A stretch of 64,000 nucleotides of DNA from Nephromyces sp. MM_2019. Lineage: Eukaryota > Apicomplexa > Aconoidasida > Nephromycida. Shown in pieces: positions 25,222 to 37,211 of the stretch. Below the pieces are notes generated by a model, which saw nothing but the letters and a program-made list of their open reading frames with translations, ran no database searches and was not told the DNA's origin. The stretch lies in contig JADHZB010001682.1 in NCBI GenBank assembly GCA_015657535.1, positions 6,956 through 70,955 on the forward strand, given 5' to 3'. A program made the translations under genes and the position numbers. Within the stretch, counting starts at the first letter, position 1. Each line of letters starts with the position of its first letter.

Positions 25222-27458
25222 CTAAGCTTCTGAAATGCTAAATAAGGATGTATTTAACAGAATGAAAAATAACTGAGTGCTATAAAATTCGTAAAAATAG
25301 CCAAGGGTAATGCCTATATATCGCAAACAATAGGTGGGATTTTTATATTAAATAACGAGAATGGCATATAATAGCGCGAAATGAAGTCAGATACATTGCA
25401 TCACTATTTTTTTCGATTATCAGCACCTGCATTGGCAATGTTACCGAGTTAAACGCCGGTGTAAAATTGAGAGTTAGCTCACCCCCCTAAATGGAGGCTC
25501 AAAGTAATAAATCTAGGCACAAGCACATCCTTGTAGCATGATAAAATCCAAATAGAACTAGGAAAATTCTACACAAAAGCTCAAAATAAAGTATTCTTTA
25601 TGTTAAAAAACAGTATCATTAAAAGCTACAAACGAACAAAAACCAGGAAAAATTTCCAGATACCTCTAAATCTCCTGCTTCCACTGCAATTCTTACTGTT
25701 TCCCAAACCCAAAAAATACCTGACAGGCGGAAACAAGAGCAGTTTTCTCATCTTCAGTAAGCATTTCTATGTAATTCCTAGGAACGGCATCAAAGTACCC
25801 AGAAGCTTCAAAGGCAAGTTCTTCTATCATTGAGTGTCTATGATACCTATACAATCAAACCAGGAGAAAAATCGTCATGCGAGAGTCACCAAAAAAAATA
25901 TAAACTACTCTATTTCATTACTTATGACGACTTTATATATAGACGGCGAAGAAATCTAAAGGAAGAAGCTTATTTTTAACCCAGCTGATAAATATATCAA
26001 AAGAAACACCAGCACAAAGTCGTTAAAAAAACAAACTTGCAACCAATTAGCAGAGCGATAGAGGCGAAAATCCAGTGCTAAACATTTAAACCATATGCGC
26101 ATTACTCACCTTCAAAACCAGAAATTGCTAGTATTTTTATACTCAATACAAGCATATGTATATTTGTAAGTTCCACAGGAGGTTTGGATGGTGTTTGAAA
26201 GTATGCATTAGATAACTCCAGAAAGAAGTGTAAGGTTAAAATCTTACTATAAACTATACTAACCCAATTCTCAAAAAGATTGAGTGATAAAATGCCAATT
26301 GCCTTAGGATTCCATACATAAGAATAGAAATTACAGCTGATACGCGAAGTGTAAAAAAGCATTCTCTAAGCTAGCATACAGTGGTGGGTATTTAGGCTTA
26401 TTTATTTTATAGAAAAAGCAGCTAAACTGGCATATTATCTAGCGATTTAGTATGGCAAATTTTTCTCTTCATTAAATCCAGAAATATCAATTGACTAAGG
26501 AAGATAAATCTAGCACACTGGAGGCAATGCATGCAGTATATACTGTCGAAAAATTTTATCTACTTAATCATAAAGAATATTTTAATCCTTATATTTCTAA
26601 CCTAGGCAATCTCTAAAAAACATTTTTAGACAGGCTTTGTCAATTAACTACCAAAGCCCTCGATTTTACATTAGCTACACCTTTTTTGATGTTTTTTTGG
26701 AAATCATTACTCTTTTAAGATTGTCAAAGTACCCCTTATAATTCCCTTAAAATGAAAAATTCTTTAAACTAAAAAATTTCCCTATTTTTTGCCACAAAAA
26801 GGTATTTATTCAAGCCAAAGCCGTACCATAAAATTGCTGCCTTCTAACCTACACATACCAAAAGAACAACAAGCATACAAACAAAAACTTTGCGAATTCC
26901 TAGGACTAACTTGTATTTTTGTATGCTGTTATTCGCCAAGGCTGCCATACGTTTGTAGTGTTGCAAACGCTGAGCTAGCGCCTCAGCAGTATCATACGGT
27001 AGTGATGAGTCATTTAGCTTCCTGGTAATCTCCCTGTTGTAAAAGCATGTTTTATATGAATCTCCGAAGAGAAGAATAGAACATAATAAAATGAGGTATA
27101 TATATCATGAGAAACTTCGATGAAACGGCATGCACCAAGTATATTCCCAGCATTATATCATCGAAAAGGCGATATCTCTGGGTAAAGCCAAAAAGAGTTG
27201 ATTTTTCCAAACTGTCTTCCCAGTAGCTTCTAACTCTGCCAATGTTCACAAGTTTCAGAGAATCGCTCACATTATCTACAAGTAAAAATCTTCAATTAAT
27301 ATATTCTCATGCTTCAGCCTACTTTCATTAGGCGGTTTGCCCTAAAACTATAGATGCACCAAAAAAATTTGTAGAAATTCATATATTAAACATCAGAAAT
27401 ATCACCCTCTTCCGTAACCGTAGAAAATTTCATCAAAAAAAAATGTCCTGCATCCATT
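25222..27458 (-). CDS. Multi-exon hypothetical protein rich in helices
   Basis: Minus-strand exons: 27458-27406 (first ATG at 27457), 27275-27136, 27029-26911, 26848-26827, then 26336-26110, 26077-26044, 25846-25720, 25426-25357 and 25313-25222. Phases agree within each block. The join from 26827 to 26336 needs one or more very short exons that I cannot fix. Sequence is hydrophilic early (KLNDSSLPYDTAEALAQRL) and more hydrophobic from the fifth listed exon on. One intron, 26078-26109, would be only 32 nt. The TAG at 25222 could be bypassed by a 29-nt intron, making this one gene with the next block downstream. Family not recognised. Confidence 0.57.
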
Positions 27459-28116
27459 CTTAGCAGAAGCAATTGCTTGTTTATAAATTTTGACTTTTAA
27501 AAGAATTGCTTGTCTTCCTAATCTTATCAATGGTTTTAAACGGTATATACTATCCATCGATTCACACATTCATGTAGATAACCAAGACAGTTAGCTTTAA
27601 GCTTCAATAATAAGAATAAAAAATCACAGTGAAGACATAACAATTTAACCATTGATTTTAAGCACAGTGCAACTTGAGCTCATAAAAGAGGAGGCAAAAG
27701 CGAAGCGACAGGCATATGAAGAGGCTTCAGTGACATTTTTTCAATTTTTATGGATTTTTCATTCTGAAAAAAGCCCAGCAAATCGCTAAACAAAAGACCT
27801 TATTAATCGAAATTTGACATCACAAAAACGAGACCAATTTACCATAGGAATTTGCTAAAGGAAATTGACGTTTTAGGAGAAAAAACATAATTTTTGAAGA
27901 GATAAAGAGCAAATGCAGACTTTTAAGCTCATCACAAAAAAAAATTTAAAAAGGAGAAGAATTAACTACAAGCACTGATATTTTTCAATTATATCGTGGC
28001 AATTATCTACATAAATTACATTTAAAAATTAATATTAAACGAATTAATAATAAAAATCATAAAAAATTTAAAAACCACCACTTTGCAAGCATAGAATTGG
28101 AGTAGAGACTAGCCAC

Positions 28117-29597
28117 CTACTCTACATTGTGAAGGTAAGCTTTAAGCTCCTTATAAGCTTTATTTAAAAGATGTGGTTGGGCAGGGTTTGGATGTGAAAA
28201 TAGCCTCTCATCTAGATATAGCGATGGAAGATCAAAGAGGGCTGGAGTCTTCCATAGATCGCCTAAACGAAGGAGGTATGATAGAGCAATCTATAAAAGT
28301 CAGCTTTAAAGCATAAAAATTGAAGCATTTAGAGTGGATGAAACTTAGTGAAGGCCTGGCTATTCTGTTAGCAAAAAAACTTATCCAAAAGAGAACGTCA
28401 TGGATTCATTCCACTTGTAAAAATTTGTAGAAAAAAAAGGGCGAAATTTGGAAATTATCATTGAAACGTTTATCAAGCATTACTTCTAAATCAAAGAAGT
28501 TAAAACTAGAATAAATTATCAAGCATAAAATACGCTCTATCGCACACCCACTGCTTCTATTTCACCTTCAAACGTAGCCCATCATACACTCAGCGAGCAG
28601 TAACACAGAAAAAAACCAGAAATTATCATTGAACTTAAAGATTTTTTCCTTTTCTACTACTAATCCCAATCAAACCAGGCAAAAACCCACTTGAACCGCC
28701 AAAGTATAAAAATGACAGCACAAAGATGATCCTTGCAAAAAGTGTAGTTAATAGTCTTATTTTGGTTGAGATGAACACTTGAAAACTTTGGAATCCAATA
28801 GGCACTCTTAACAAGTGTAAATAGTGAGTTATTAGTAAAAACGTAAAAGCATCAATTCAGGGGCAAAAAACAGGTATAATTCCTCCTCTTGACTGGGTAA
28901 ACTTGCTCCATATTTCCAAAGTCTAAATCACACAATACAAGGCCCACAAAATAAAATTCTCTGCTGGAAAATGCTTGTTGTGAACGGCAGGTTTTGAATA
29001 ACGTGCAGCAACTGTGTGTAGCAACCTTCAATGCCCAGCAGATATAACAAATGACAGTAAACTCACCAGCTAAAGCCATGTCAGGAACCACCTCAAAATC
29101 AAAACTAAGGAGTGGAAAGATATAGAAGATGAGCTGTTAAAGCAACGAGCGAAAAGATATGGAAGATGAGGTAGCAAACTTCATGTGGACTTGGATCCCA
29201 TTCTCTGTCAAACAGGATGGACGAAGATGCTAAAGTTGGGTCTTAAAAAAAGTAATTTTAAGAAGCAAAATGAGGAGTATGGTTCATGAAAAAGCAAAAA
29301 GAGTGATCGAAAAGAGATGGGATAGTCAGCGACACAAGGATAGATGAATATATAAAGATATTACCATAGCAAGTATCTAGATGGGGTAAACAAAACCAAA
29401 TAAGACTTTAAACTAGTCAAGGGGTAAGCAGGAAGAAAAAAATGTATCATTGGGGGGAATCAAGTGGTACTGCAGAAAAATATCCTTTAAGGGAAAAAGG
29501 AGTGTAATGTATTTCAGTGACATTGGATATATAGGGATAAAATAAGGCGTGGTTCTCCCAGTTCTGGAAGGAGAAATAAGCGAGTTTTATCTAGGTC
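28117..29597 (-). CDS. Multi-exon hypothetical protein, C-terminal part
   Basis: The last three exons (29104-29067, 29025-28934, 28290-28117) join in phase and end at TAG. The terminal exon encodes 57 residues, including LGDLWKTPALFDLPSLYLDE. A further coding block at 29597-29522 follows a strong tctagcatcttcag acceptor and encodes 25 residues including LLPELGEPRL. It is probably the same gene, but its connection is unresolved. Introns are 41 and 643 nt in the fixed part. No family is recognised. Confidence 0.52.
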
Positions 29598-30586
29598 CTG
29601 AAGATGCTAGAGTAATATACATTATCAGAAGAATATTAGCAAAGCCTCTACGTAGCAGCCAACTTATCTTTATGCACACTACACTGTGTGCTAAAAATCA
29701 AACGGTAATCTGATTTTGCATCCACGTAGTGACTTTAACGCAAGCTGTGTGCGAAGCTAATACAGTGACACAGGACTGCATTTTTCAAGACAATTACTGC
29801 TAAATGTAATCCCACTCACATGAAGGTGCTGTTCTAAAGTGCAAACACAAGGAGCAATAGGATTCATCTTTATTTTTATCCTAGTGTTCAAGTAAACCTG
29901 CAGCATTTTTCGTAGTCTGACTGGTTTTCATACGTTTCTGTCCGTAGGTTGGCTAGTATTAAACCCTACTGCTATGTTTGATATTTGCTTTTCGGTTGAG
30001 TATCCTTACAGCCTATGCGTGTCATCAGGCTTAGATATATCAATTAACTGCCAACTTTTTAGTGGATATATAAAAAGGTTCACTGAGCACAGTCTTCTAC
30101 CTCTTATTAAGAGAAATTACTGTAAGCTGAGCAAAAAATTCTATTGATTTTATGAAAATGGAATAATAAAAGATTATTCACTACAACCGATTTTCTAGCC
30201 TCTTGCGCGCAGTATAGCATTTAGATACCCTCACGGAATATTGAGTTATACATAAAATACACACATATATACTTTTTTTTTTTATTAGGAAGAATCACAT
30301 ACACTCCCACATTATATTTCATGAAGATAATGTAGAATCTCGTATGAGTGTAGATTGTGCTATATATTGGATTAATGGATACAAAGTGGGATTATTTTGT
30401 GTTACCAATAATTTAAAAAGGAAGTTCCAATTCATCAGCTTTTTAAAGGGGGGGTCTTAGAAGAAGCATTAATCTTTAATTAATTCAGAAAATATTTTGC
30501 TTCGTCCCTGGCCATGGCCTTTTCATATAAAACTTCATTTGATATTCCCCCCTTTGCTCTCGGTTTACCCCGTTATGATTTTTTTT

Positions 30587-30732
30587 CTAAGCTTCGGCTA
30601 TAGGTGCCAGCTTTGCATTATCCCTGTCTCTATCATGTTCCAAAGTTATCCACGTTATTTCTATAGATATGAAAAAGGGCTGGTAATAATTTGTAGTTTT
30701 ATACTATCATGCTTATTATCGGTAGGTAAAGC
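30587..30732 (-). CDS. Terminal exons of a hypothetical protein
   Basis: A gctcttctcag acceptor opens exon 30732-30705. A 44-nt GT-AG intron then joins it in phase to exon 30660-30587, which ends at TAG. The 33-residue C terminus is charged (LEHDRDRDNAKLAPIAEA). Upstream exons were not found. Family not recognised. Confidence 0.42.
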
Positions 30733-32469
30733 CTGAGAAGAGCATGAAACTCATGTGAATACTCAGTGAAAGTACTAATTCAACCTGATTCCCAAAATTC
30801 TACTTAATCACAAAAAATAAGATGCAGATACAACCTTTTTCTTCCTTTTCAACTAGGCTGGAACTGCTAGTTTTTCAACCACATTTTTACGTGTTGAACT
30901 CTGAGGAATATAGCCAAAGGGGATGATGCCATATAATCTCGTGCTGCTACTATAAAGGTTTGTAGTTATCACACTAAAGCTCTGTTAACTGACTATTTTA
31001 TGCAGCTTCTATAATGGTGATTCGTTATTTATTATGTACAGTGTGCGAAAAATAGAGGACCTCTAGTGTAACCTCCATCTGCAACCTCATTCTACTAAAC
31101 AGCAATCGCGTTATTCATGACTAGACACTTATTTTTGATAATAATCGATACTCAGATTTTATAATCTTCATATGCATTGATAAGTTACTTTAACAGGGAA
31201 ATTCCTTACAATTTTGAAAGTATGGCGCGCATATGCAAGCGTACGACAGCCTAGCTATGCATGCAGTACCAGTAAAAAATTGGGCATATATTAAATTTTA
31301 TAACAAAAAAAGATGCTAAATACGAGCTTTTACAAGAAAAAAAAATGATGGTAAATGCAAACCTTTATAACAAAAGAAAACTTTTAATATAATTTCCTAT
31401 GAATCTGGAGTATAAGATAGTACATATTCTCGTGGAACTGGATGTATTGTGACGGAAATATCCCTAAACTTAAAAAGTAGATTTTTTTCTTTCCCTTACT
31501 CGTTAAATTAAGCAGCATATTTCATGCTCTCCAAAAAGTAAAAACCTTGAAGCCGGCCTATGTTTTTTTTTTTAATTTACTACAAATTAGCCAGCTCGCG
31601 CGGCAGATTTTTCAGTTGATGCGGTAAAATTTTCACTTTCATAACCTTCGATTAACGTTTTTTTTCCATGCTACGACCCACGGTATGCATGTGCTATCCA
31701 AACACCTTTTCAAGAATTTGTATAAGCGAACATTTTCGCAGCTGTTGGTATGTTCTAGCACAGGTTGAAGTTCGGCATAATATTACTTCACCCTGTGCAA
31801 GTCTTATGCCATGAACAAACGCGAAGTTTTTTCATGCCAAATTTAAAAGTAAGTACTTCTACGCACTGGGACATGCAAATGCTCAAACATACTGGTATTA
31901 TGATAGTGCTATAGTTAAAGCTGCATAAAACTAGCACCCTTGTGCCGTAGCTAATAGTATGCAGCAGAAAAAAGCAACGCAGTTTTGCTACTAATCTAAC
32001 TGTTTACCCATGCTCGGCATTCTATTCGTTAACTTCCATTGCTTTTGACGTTTGAGGATAACGAGTACCTCATCTCCTATTTTTTTTCTGTACGTTTCAA
32101 ATATCAAAAGACTTGAGTGATCTGTCGATGGAACCCCAATTTCTTCTGATATATCTAATAACCTAACTTGAGTCGATAAAAGGCATTTCTCCTATGCAAT
32201 CTAGAAAAATAGTGACATTATTTGCAGTTTCATAATAAATAATTCTACCCCTTCACCGTGGGCATGCTGCGTTTATTGAATCTTTACAAGTGGTGTAGAC
32301 TTGCTTTTCGTCGTCAGAGAATGTACAGACTATTGGTTATTCCCCAAAATTAACATGACTGTATAAAGCATGGCAGCCACTTTGCTCACAGCCACACTGA
32401 GGGTTAAGGTTACTTCTTTGCTTGCCTCCGTTTTCTAAGGGCGCTACCCACATTGCTGTTTTACACAAG
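30733..32469. other. No gene resolved
   Basis: AT-rich, without microsatellites. It is expected to hold upstream exons of the minus-strand gene ending at 30587, but I could not assign any. Confidence 0.35.
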
Positions 32470-32479
32470 GAACTACTCA

Positions 32480-32900
32480 CGCTACCGTTAGTGTGTGTGC
32501 AAAACTACTCACTCTGCTGTCGGTGTGTGCGAAACCTATTGTTGATGTGTGCGAAACCTGTCATAACTAATGTTACCGAAACCGGTAGCTGATGCGTGCG
32601 AAACCTGTCGTTGCTAATGTGATCAAGACTACTCACCCCTGTTGTTGGTGTGTGCGAAACCTATTGTTGGTGTGGTGTGTGCGAAACCTATTGTTGGCGT
32701 GGTGTGTGCGAAACCTATTGTTGNNNNNNNNNNNNNNNNNNNNNNNNNNNNNNNNNNNNNNNNNNNNNNNNNNTGTGTGCGAAACCTATTGTTGGTGTGG
32801 TGTGTGCGAAACCTATTGTTGGTGTGGTGTGTGCGAAACCTATTGTTGGTGTGGTGTGTGCGAAACCTGTTGTTGCTAATGTGACCAAAACTACTCACCG
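32480..32900. repeat. 27-bp minisatellite around an assembly gap
   Basis: The unit tgtgtgcgaaacctattgttggtgtgg repeats head to tail on both sides of the N run. It decays outward into diverged units with gcgaaacctgtcgttgctaatg. The 27-base period is nine codons, so repetitive open frames are artefacts. Confidence 0.92.
32724..32773. other. Assembly gap of 50 N
   Basis: Fifty N interrupt the 27-bp tandem array, so the true array length is unknown. Confidence 0.99.
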
Positions 32901-34100
32901 CTGTTGATCGTGTCGGCAATTTTGTAGGTTCGGAAGTATGCCTATCCGTGTGTGTGCCATACTCTGAGGTGGCAATCGTGCAGGAGGCCTGCTACTCCGA
33001 GACCTCTCTCATCCTTAGTTCTCCGAGTAGCCCCTCTTTTAAAAGTCATGTACCAATATAATCCCCGCTTTCATTCCACGTCAAGGAGGTGCTATACTGA
33101 GCTTGTCTAAGCCGGTAACCTTTTTTGCATAAAATAAATATCTTTGCTTTTTGCTAGAAAAGATGACGAGGAGAAATTCTGAAAAGTAGCCAGACTTGTT
33201 TTCCTTGAGACTTTTCCATCTTCACTTTTCATAGTTCGCGGATATGTGGAGCCTCCTGTGAGGCCGGTGATTCATCATAACACCGCACATAATATGCATC
33301 GCCTGTAGCTTAAACGGTCTATTTAAAGGAGGCTTAAGATTTGATTGCTCTAATCCCTGCAAAAGGTGAAAAAACTGCTGTTTTTCTAGCTTGGACGCAG
33401 TTGTATAGCAAGTTGTGAATCTGGTGATTTTTTTGATGAACTCCTTGTCGTCACTTCTCGTCGTATTTCTCTCTTCTGCGCCCTCTTTTTGATGAACTCC
33501 TCGTCATATTTCGCTCTTCTACAACTTATGCTTATGCGATTCACCCATTTTTCGTTAGTGTAGAAGTTCGAAATGTGACAATCACTTTCTGGCTTTTCCT
33601 ATCCTTTAATATGAAAATTTTCTAGGTGTTTCTCACCGTGTTCGGGGTGTTTTTGATCAATACTTGGTTTATTATAACGAGGAGTATGCATGCTCCCTTG
33701 TTACCCGTTTTAAATAGGAATTGATTAACGTGTATTTGCTCTTTCTTTTCTACCTTTGGGTATTGAAGATGGAGTTGCACATGCTAAAATACTAGAAATT
33801 CTTTTTTCTCCCTAAAATTGCCATGCTTCTTGTGCTTCTTTATCTGCTCATTAAGGGAAAAGAGGCTGAGTATGTGCTTGTTGCATTACCTGATGCACGT
33901 TTATTCTTAAACATTTGGATTCCTTCCTCATTTCTTGGTTTTAATTCTGTAGTACATAACCTTTGTGTTCTTTTCTTTTTTTGATTGGAAAATGTCTGTT
34001 CGTTGCCCAGCGTCTAAAATTCACGTTTTTCTTTATACTTTGAAATCATATCCGCTTTTATATACTTTGTGCCATTCCAGAATCTGCGTTAGATATAACT
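32901..34100. other. No gene identified; likely upstream region
   Basis: T-rich sequence preceding the plus-strand gene that starts at 34101. No ORF or motif is convincing. Transcription signals for the next gene probably lie here. Confidence 0.35.
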
Positions 34101-37100
34101 ATGCAAGATCCATTCAGCGGAAAGAGGGCTTTTTCCAACCCTCTTGAAGAGGAATATAGCCTTATGAGGCTATTTAGGCTGAGACCCATAAATGCCACAC
34201 GCCAACTCCTTACCAGAGGTACCTTATCAACTGTCATCGGAGCTATTTTGGGAATCATTTCCTCACTCATCGTCAACAGCTCTTTAGTGGAAATATCTGT
34301 ATCGTCGTTTTTCTCTTTGGTAGGTACTCAACTTATTGTAGTGTTTCCTCAGTTTTTTGTGGAATAGAAATTTTTTGATGTCCTATGGCTTCTAGAACTC
34401 TGTATGATCTTGTGTATTTGTGATCTTGTGTGTGCGTAATATTATGTGTATGTGATCTTGTGTGTTTGTGATCTTGTGCAAGTAGCTTTTTTATCATTTT
34501 TAGGGAAAACTTCTCACTTCAAAAAGTCCAGTTTCTGTGGGTGACATTCCCTTAGCTCATCTTATCTAGCTAGTGTTAATCAGTGAATTGTGATCGATTC
34601 ACGCCCTCAATTCTTTGCTAGACTTTACTATGAAATTGCTTTATCTTTATTTACGATACTTCTTTCAGTATCTTGGCTTCCTCTTTATTTTTGTCGGTTT
34701 TGCTATACTTTGGCGACTGAACTCAGCCTCTGCAGAGCAAAATGAAGGAAGGAAGCGACAGCTCATAATATTCGCAATAATGGTAATTTCTGCCTACTCT
34801 TATTGTGCTTATTTCTAATTAAATTGGTGGTTAGGGAAGCTTTTTTGCTCCTAGTATTAAGGTAGTGCGAATTTCCTGATTCGTTCAAAGAATTACTTAC
34901 TCTAGCGAGTTTTGACTTTTCTTAAATTTACTAACCTAATTTAGCTACTGCCTCCGATATATGTCCTTTGGCATGCTTTCACTATATGTGAATATGAGTG
35001 GAGTCTTTTTGTATGTGTACATGAATGGAGTGTGTGTGCGTGACATACATGAGTAAAGTGTACTAGCGCTCCTTTTTTCCCTAACTGGCGCCTTCGTCTG
35101 CGCGAAGATAGATTGGCAGTGCCCAAAAAGTTTTTTCTGCCCTAGATAAGAAGCTAGGTAGATAAGATGCTAGGTAGATGAGATGCTAACTAGTTAAGAA
35201 GCCAGCTAAATGAGAAGCAGACTCACAAATCTCTTTGTTGCAGTGATTTCAATGCTGATTTTTATCTGCACCTTTTGCTGTGGGTGGGTTCGAATCCCAC
35301 AAATGCTTACTTTAAACCGTATATGCTGTTGTTATTTGCACTACCGACTCACTTTACTCTCGCTGATTAGGTATTTATGCAGGATTTTTTCTTGCCCTTC
35401 GTTTAATGTTATTTATTTAAACCAAAATAAACTGTCAAAGTATAAAATATATAAGCATAGAGTGTCAAGGAAACAAGAAGTTTTTTATGCGAGCTTTTTT
35501 TCCTGCTATGGTTTTGCTCTGTATAGCAACAGCTTTTTTTCTAAAAATGTGAATTCTTCACTTCAGATAATAGTATCTGGGATCCTGACTTTCCTGTTGG
35601 AACAGCACTGGTTTATGAACCTAAACAGATTTGTTAAGATTCCGCTTTATACTTTATTGGGAACTAGTGTAACGTTTGCTTTAATGTTCAGTATGGTTGA
35701 TTTGATTAATTATAGTGTTGGATTTTTTCAGTTCAGCGTAGTGAGGCCTCTCATTGAATCAAAGGCTCAGGTAAGAGTATATGCGCTTCATGAAGTAAGG
35801 GGTATAGAGCTAGTACTCACTGTTAGGACGTGGGGTTTTTTGAGTATTTTTTGAGGCTGATATTCGGTGAAACTTTTTTTTTTCGAATTAATAAGCATTG
35901 GTTGGCAGTAACTACAGTGTGTATTTTTTTACTGGGCTTTCTGCGGGCTTTTTAGTTTTTGCGTGTTTTTTCAAGTGCTTGTAGCCTGAAAGTGAATTTT
36001 TATAATGAAAAAAGGGTTGTGTGCCTGGCTGCAAATTTTTCCAGCTTTTTTTAACTTACTGCCTGTTTTTTGTTTGTTTATTTTTTCACTGGGTGACACT
36101 TTGAAGTGATTAGATTGGCTGCTTCTACTCTTCTGCACTAGTTGATCTAATTTACTATATTTTCGTTGGATTTTAGAATAGCTTTTCTCGCTTTTATGCT
36201 TTACAAGATAATTTAAATGCTATATTTCTCTCTTTTTATTCGTATTGTTCGAGTGGTTCGCACGTTATTTTCGTTGTGCATCTTCTTGTAGGACTCGTCT
36301 TCTCTTTGCCTTAGTATGCACTGGAAATGATTATTTTCTTTTTTGCACCGTCTTTTTTATTATGTTCGGCGTATGAGCATTAAAACACATTAGTTTTAAT
36401 TTTATGCACACGCATAAACACACACACACACGGACACACGGATTTTATACACACGGACACAAACACCCATGCATTCAACATGAATGAATTTTAGGTCTAC
36501 TCTATACTGCTCATCACTTTGTCAATGGGCGCGATCTTTGGCTTCATCTTCGGACTGATGGATGTTGAAGATGAAGTATCGTACAAGATGAAGTTGGCGT
36601 TATTAAGGGAGGAACACTATTGTTATCCTATTGGAGCCATATTAGGTGGAGTGGTACGAAACGATATAAATGACTCATTAGTATTGACTGTTTCATTTAA
36701 GTAGATTAAAATTTCCATAAAAAAAAAGTCTTTTTTTTTATTTAGGATTTACTATGTATACTGGACCGTATTGTGACCCTTGAAGTCTATTTATGTGATA
36801 TTTTACTCTGTTTTATCGAGTGATTTTTAAGAGTTTACTCGTCCATTTAATATGTTATTTCATGAAGACAGTGGGCGTTTTTATGAAATGAGAGTTATGC
36901 CAGTAAAATGATTGATATTTTTCACTGTGTCCCAGCTAAGGCGTGAAACTGACGCGACTTGATGCATTCCGTACAAAGAAATAATGATGCTTTTCTGTCG
37001 AGCAGAATTTGAGTATAGGCTTATTTCTTTGGCTTGTGTGGCATTTGTGCTGGCTTTCTTATACCTTATTTTACCAGTCAATTTTCCCTTTTTTTAGCTC

Positions 37101-37211
37101 ATTTAACTTAAGTGACTACAATTTTTGCAGGCTGGATTTGCAAACGAGTACATTAGACTTTCAGAGGAGCAGCTCAAACGATCCAGAGCTGAGTATGATG
37201 AACTCATTTAG
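34101..37211 (+). CDS. Multi-pass membrane protein, unassigned family
   Basis: Exons 34101-34319, 34669-34782, 35567-35770, 36495-36575 and 37131-37211 give 232 residues ending at TAG. All four introns (349, 784, 724 and 555 nt) are GT-AG and phase 0. The N terminus (MQDPFSGKRAF) is soluble and basic. Five to six hydrophobic helices follow: about residues 47-70, 74-90, 105-122, 132-165 and 180-200. A charged tail ends in SEEQLKRSRAEYDELI. Length and topology recall small ER proteins such as INSIG or Bax-inhibitor-1, but the family motifs do not align, so no function is assigned. Exon 4 could extend past 36575; the chosen donor keeps frame with the last exon. Confidence 0.72.
34395..34482 (+). 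repeat. Intronic gatcttgtgtgtttgt repeat
   Basis: Four to five units of 16-18 bases lie near the 5' end of the first intron of the membrane-protein gene. Confidence 0.65.
35140..35222 (+). repeat. Intronic agataagatgctaggt repeat
   Basis: About five degenerate 17-19-base units in the second intron of the membrane-protein gene. Confidence 0.6.

Noticed and set aside
25600..25833. Plus-strand 77-codon frame
   Set aside because: Mostly overlaps, in antisense, the well-supported minus-strand exon 25846-25720.
32592..32919. Repeat proteins with cysteine/leucine units
   Set aside because: Frames exist only because the 27-bp satellite unit is divisible by three; they run through the N gap.
35230..35310. 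Complete tRNA gene
   Set aside because: Only a T-arm/B-box is present; no complementary acceptor strand, D-arm or anticodon loop at the right distance.
34101..37211. INSIG or Bax-inhibitor-1 identity for the multi-pass protein
   Set aside because: Size and hydrophobic pattern are similar, but characteristic motifs of either family do not align.
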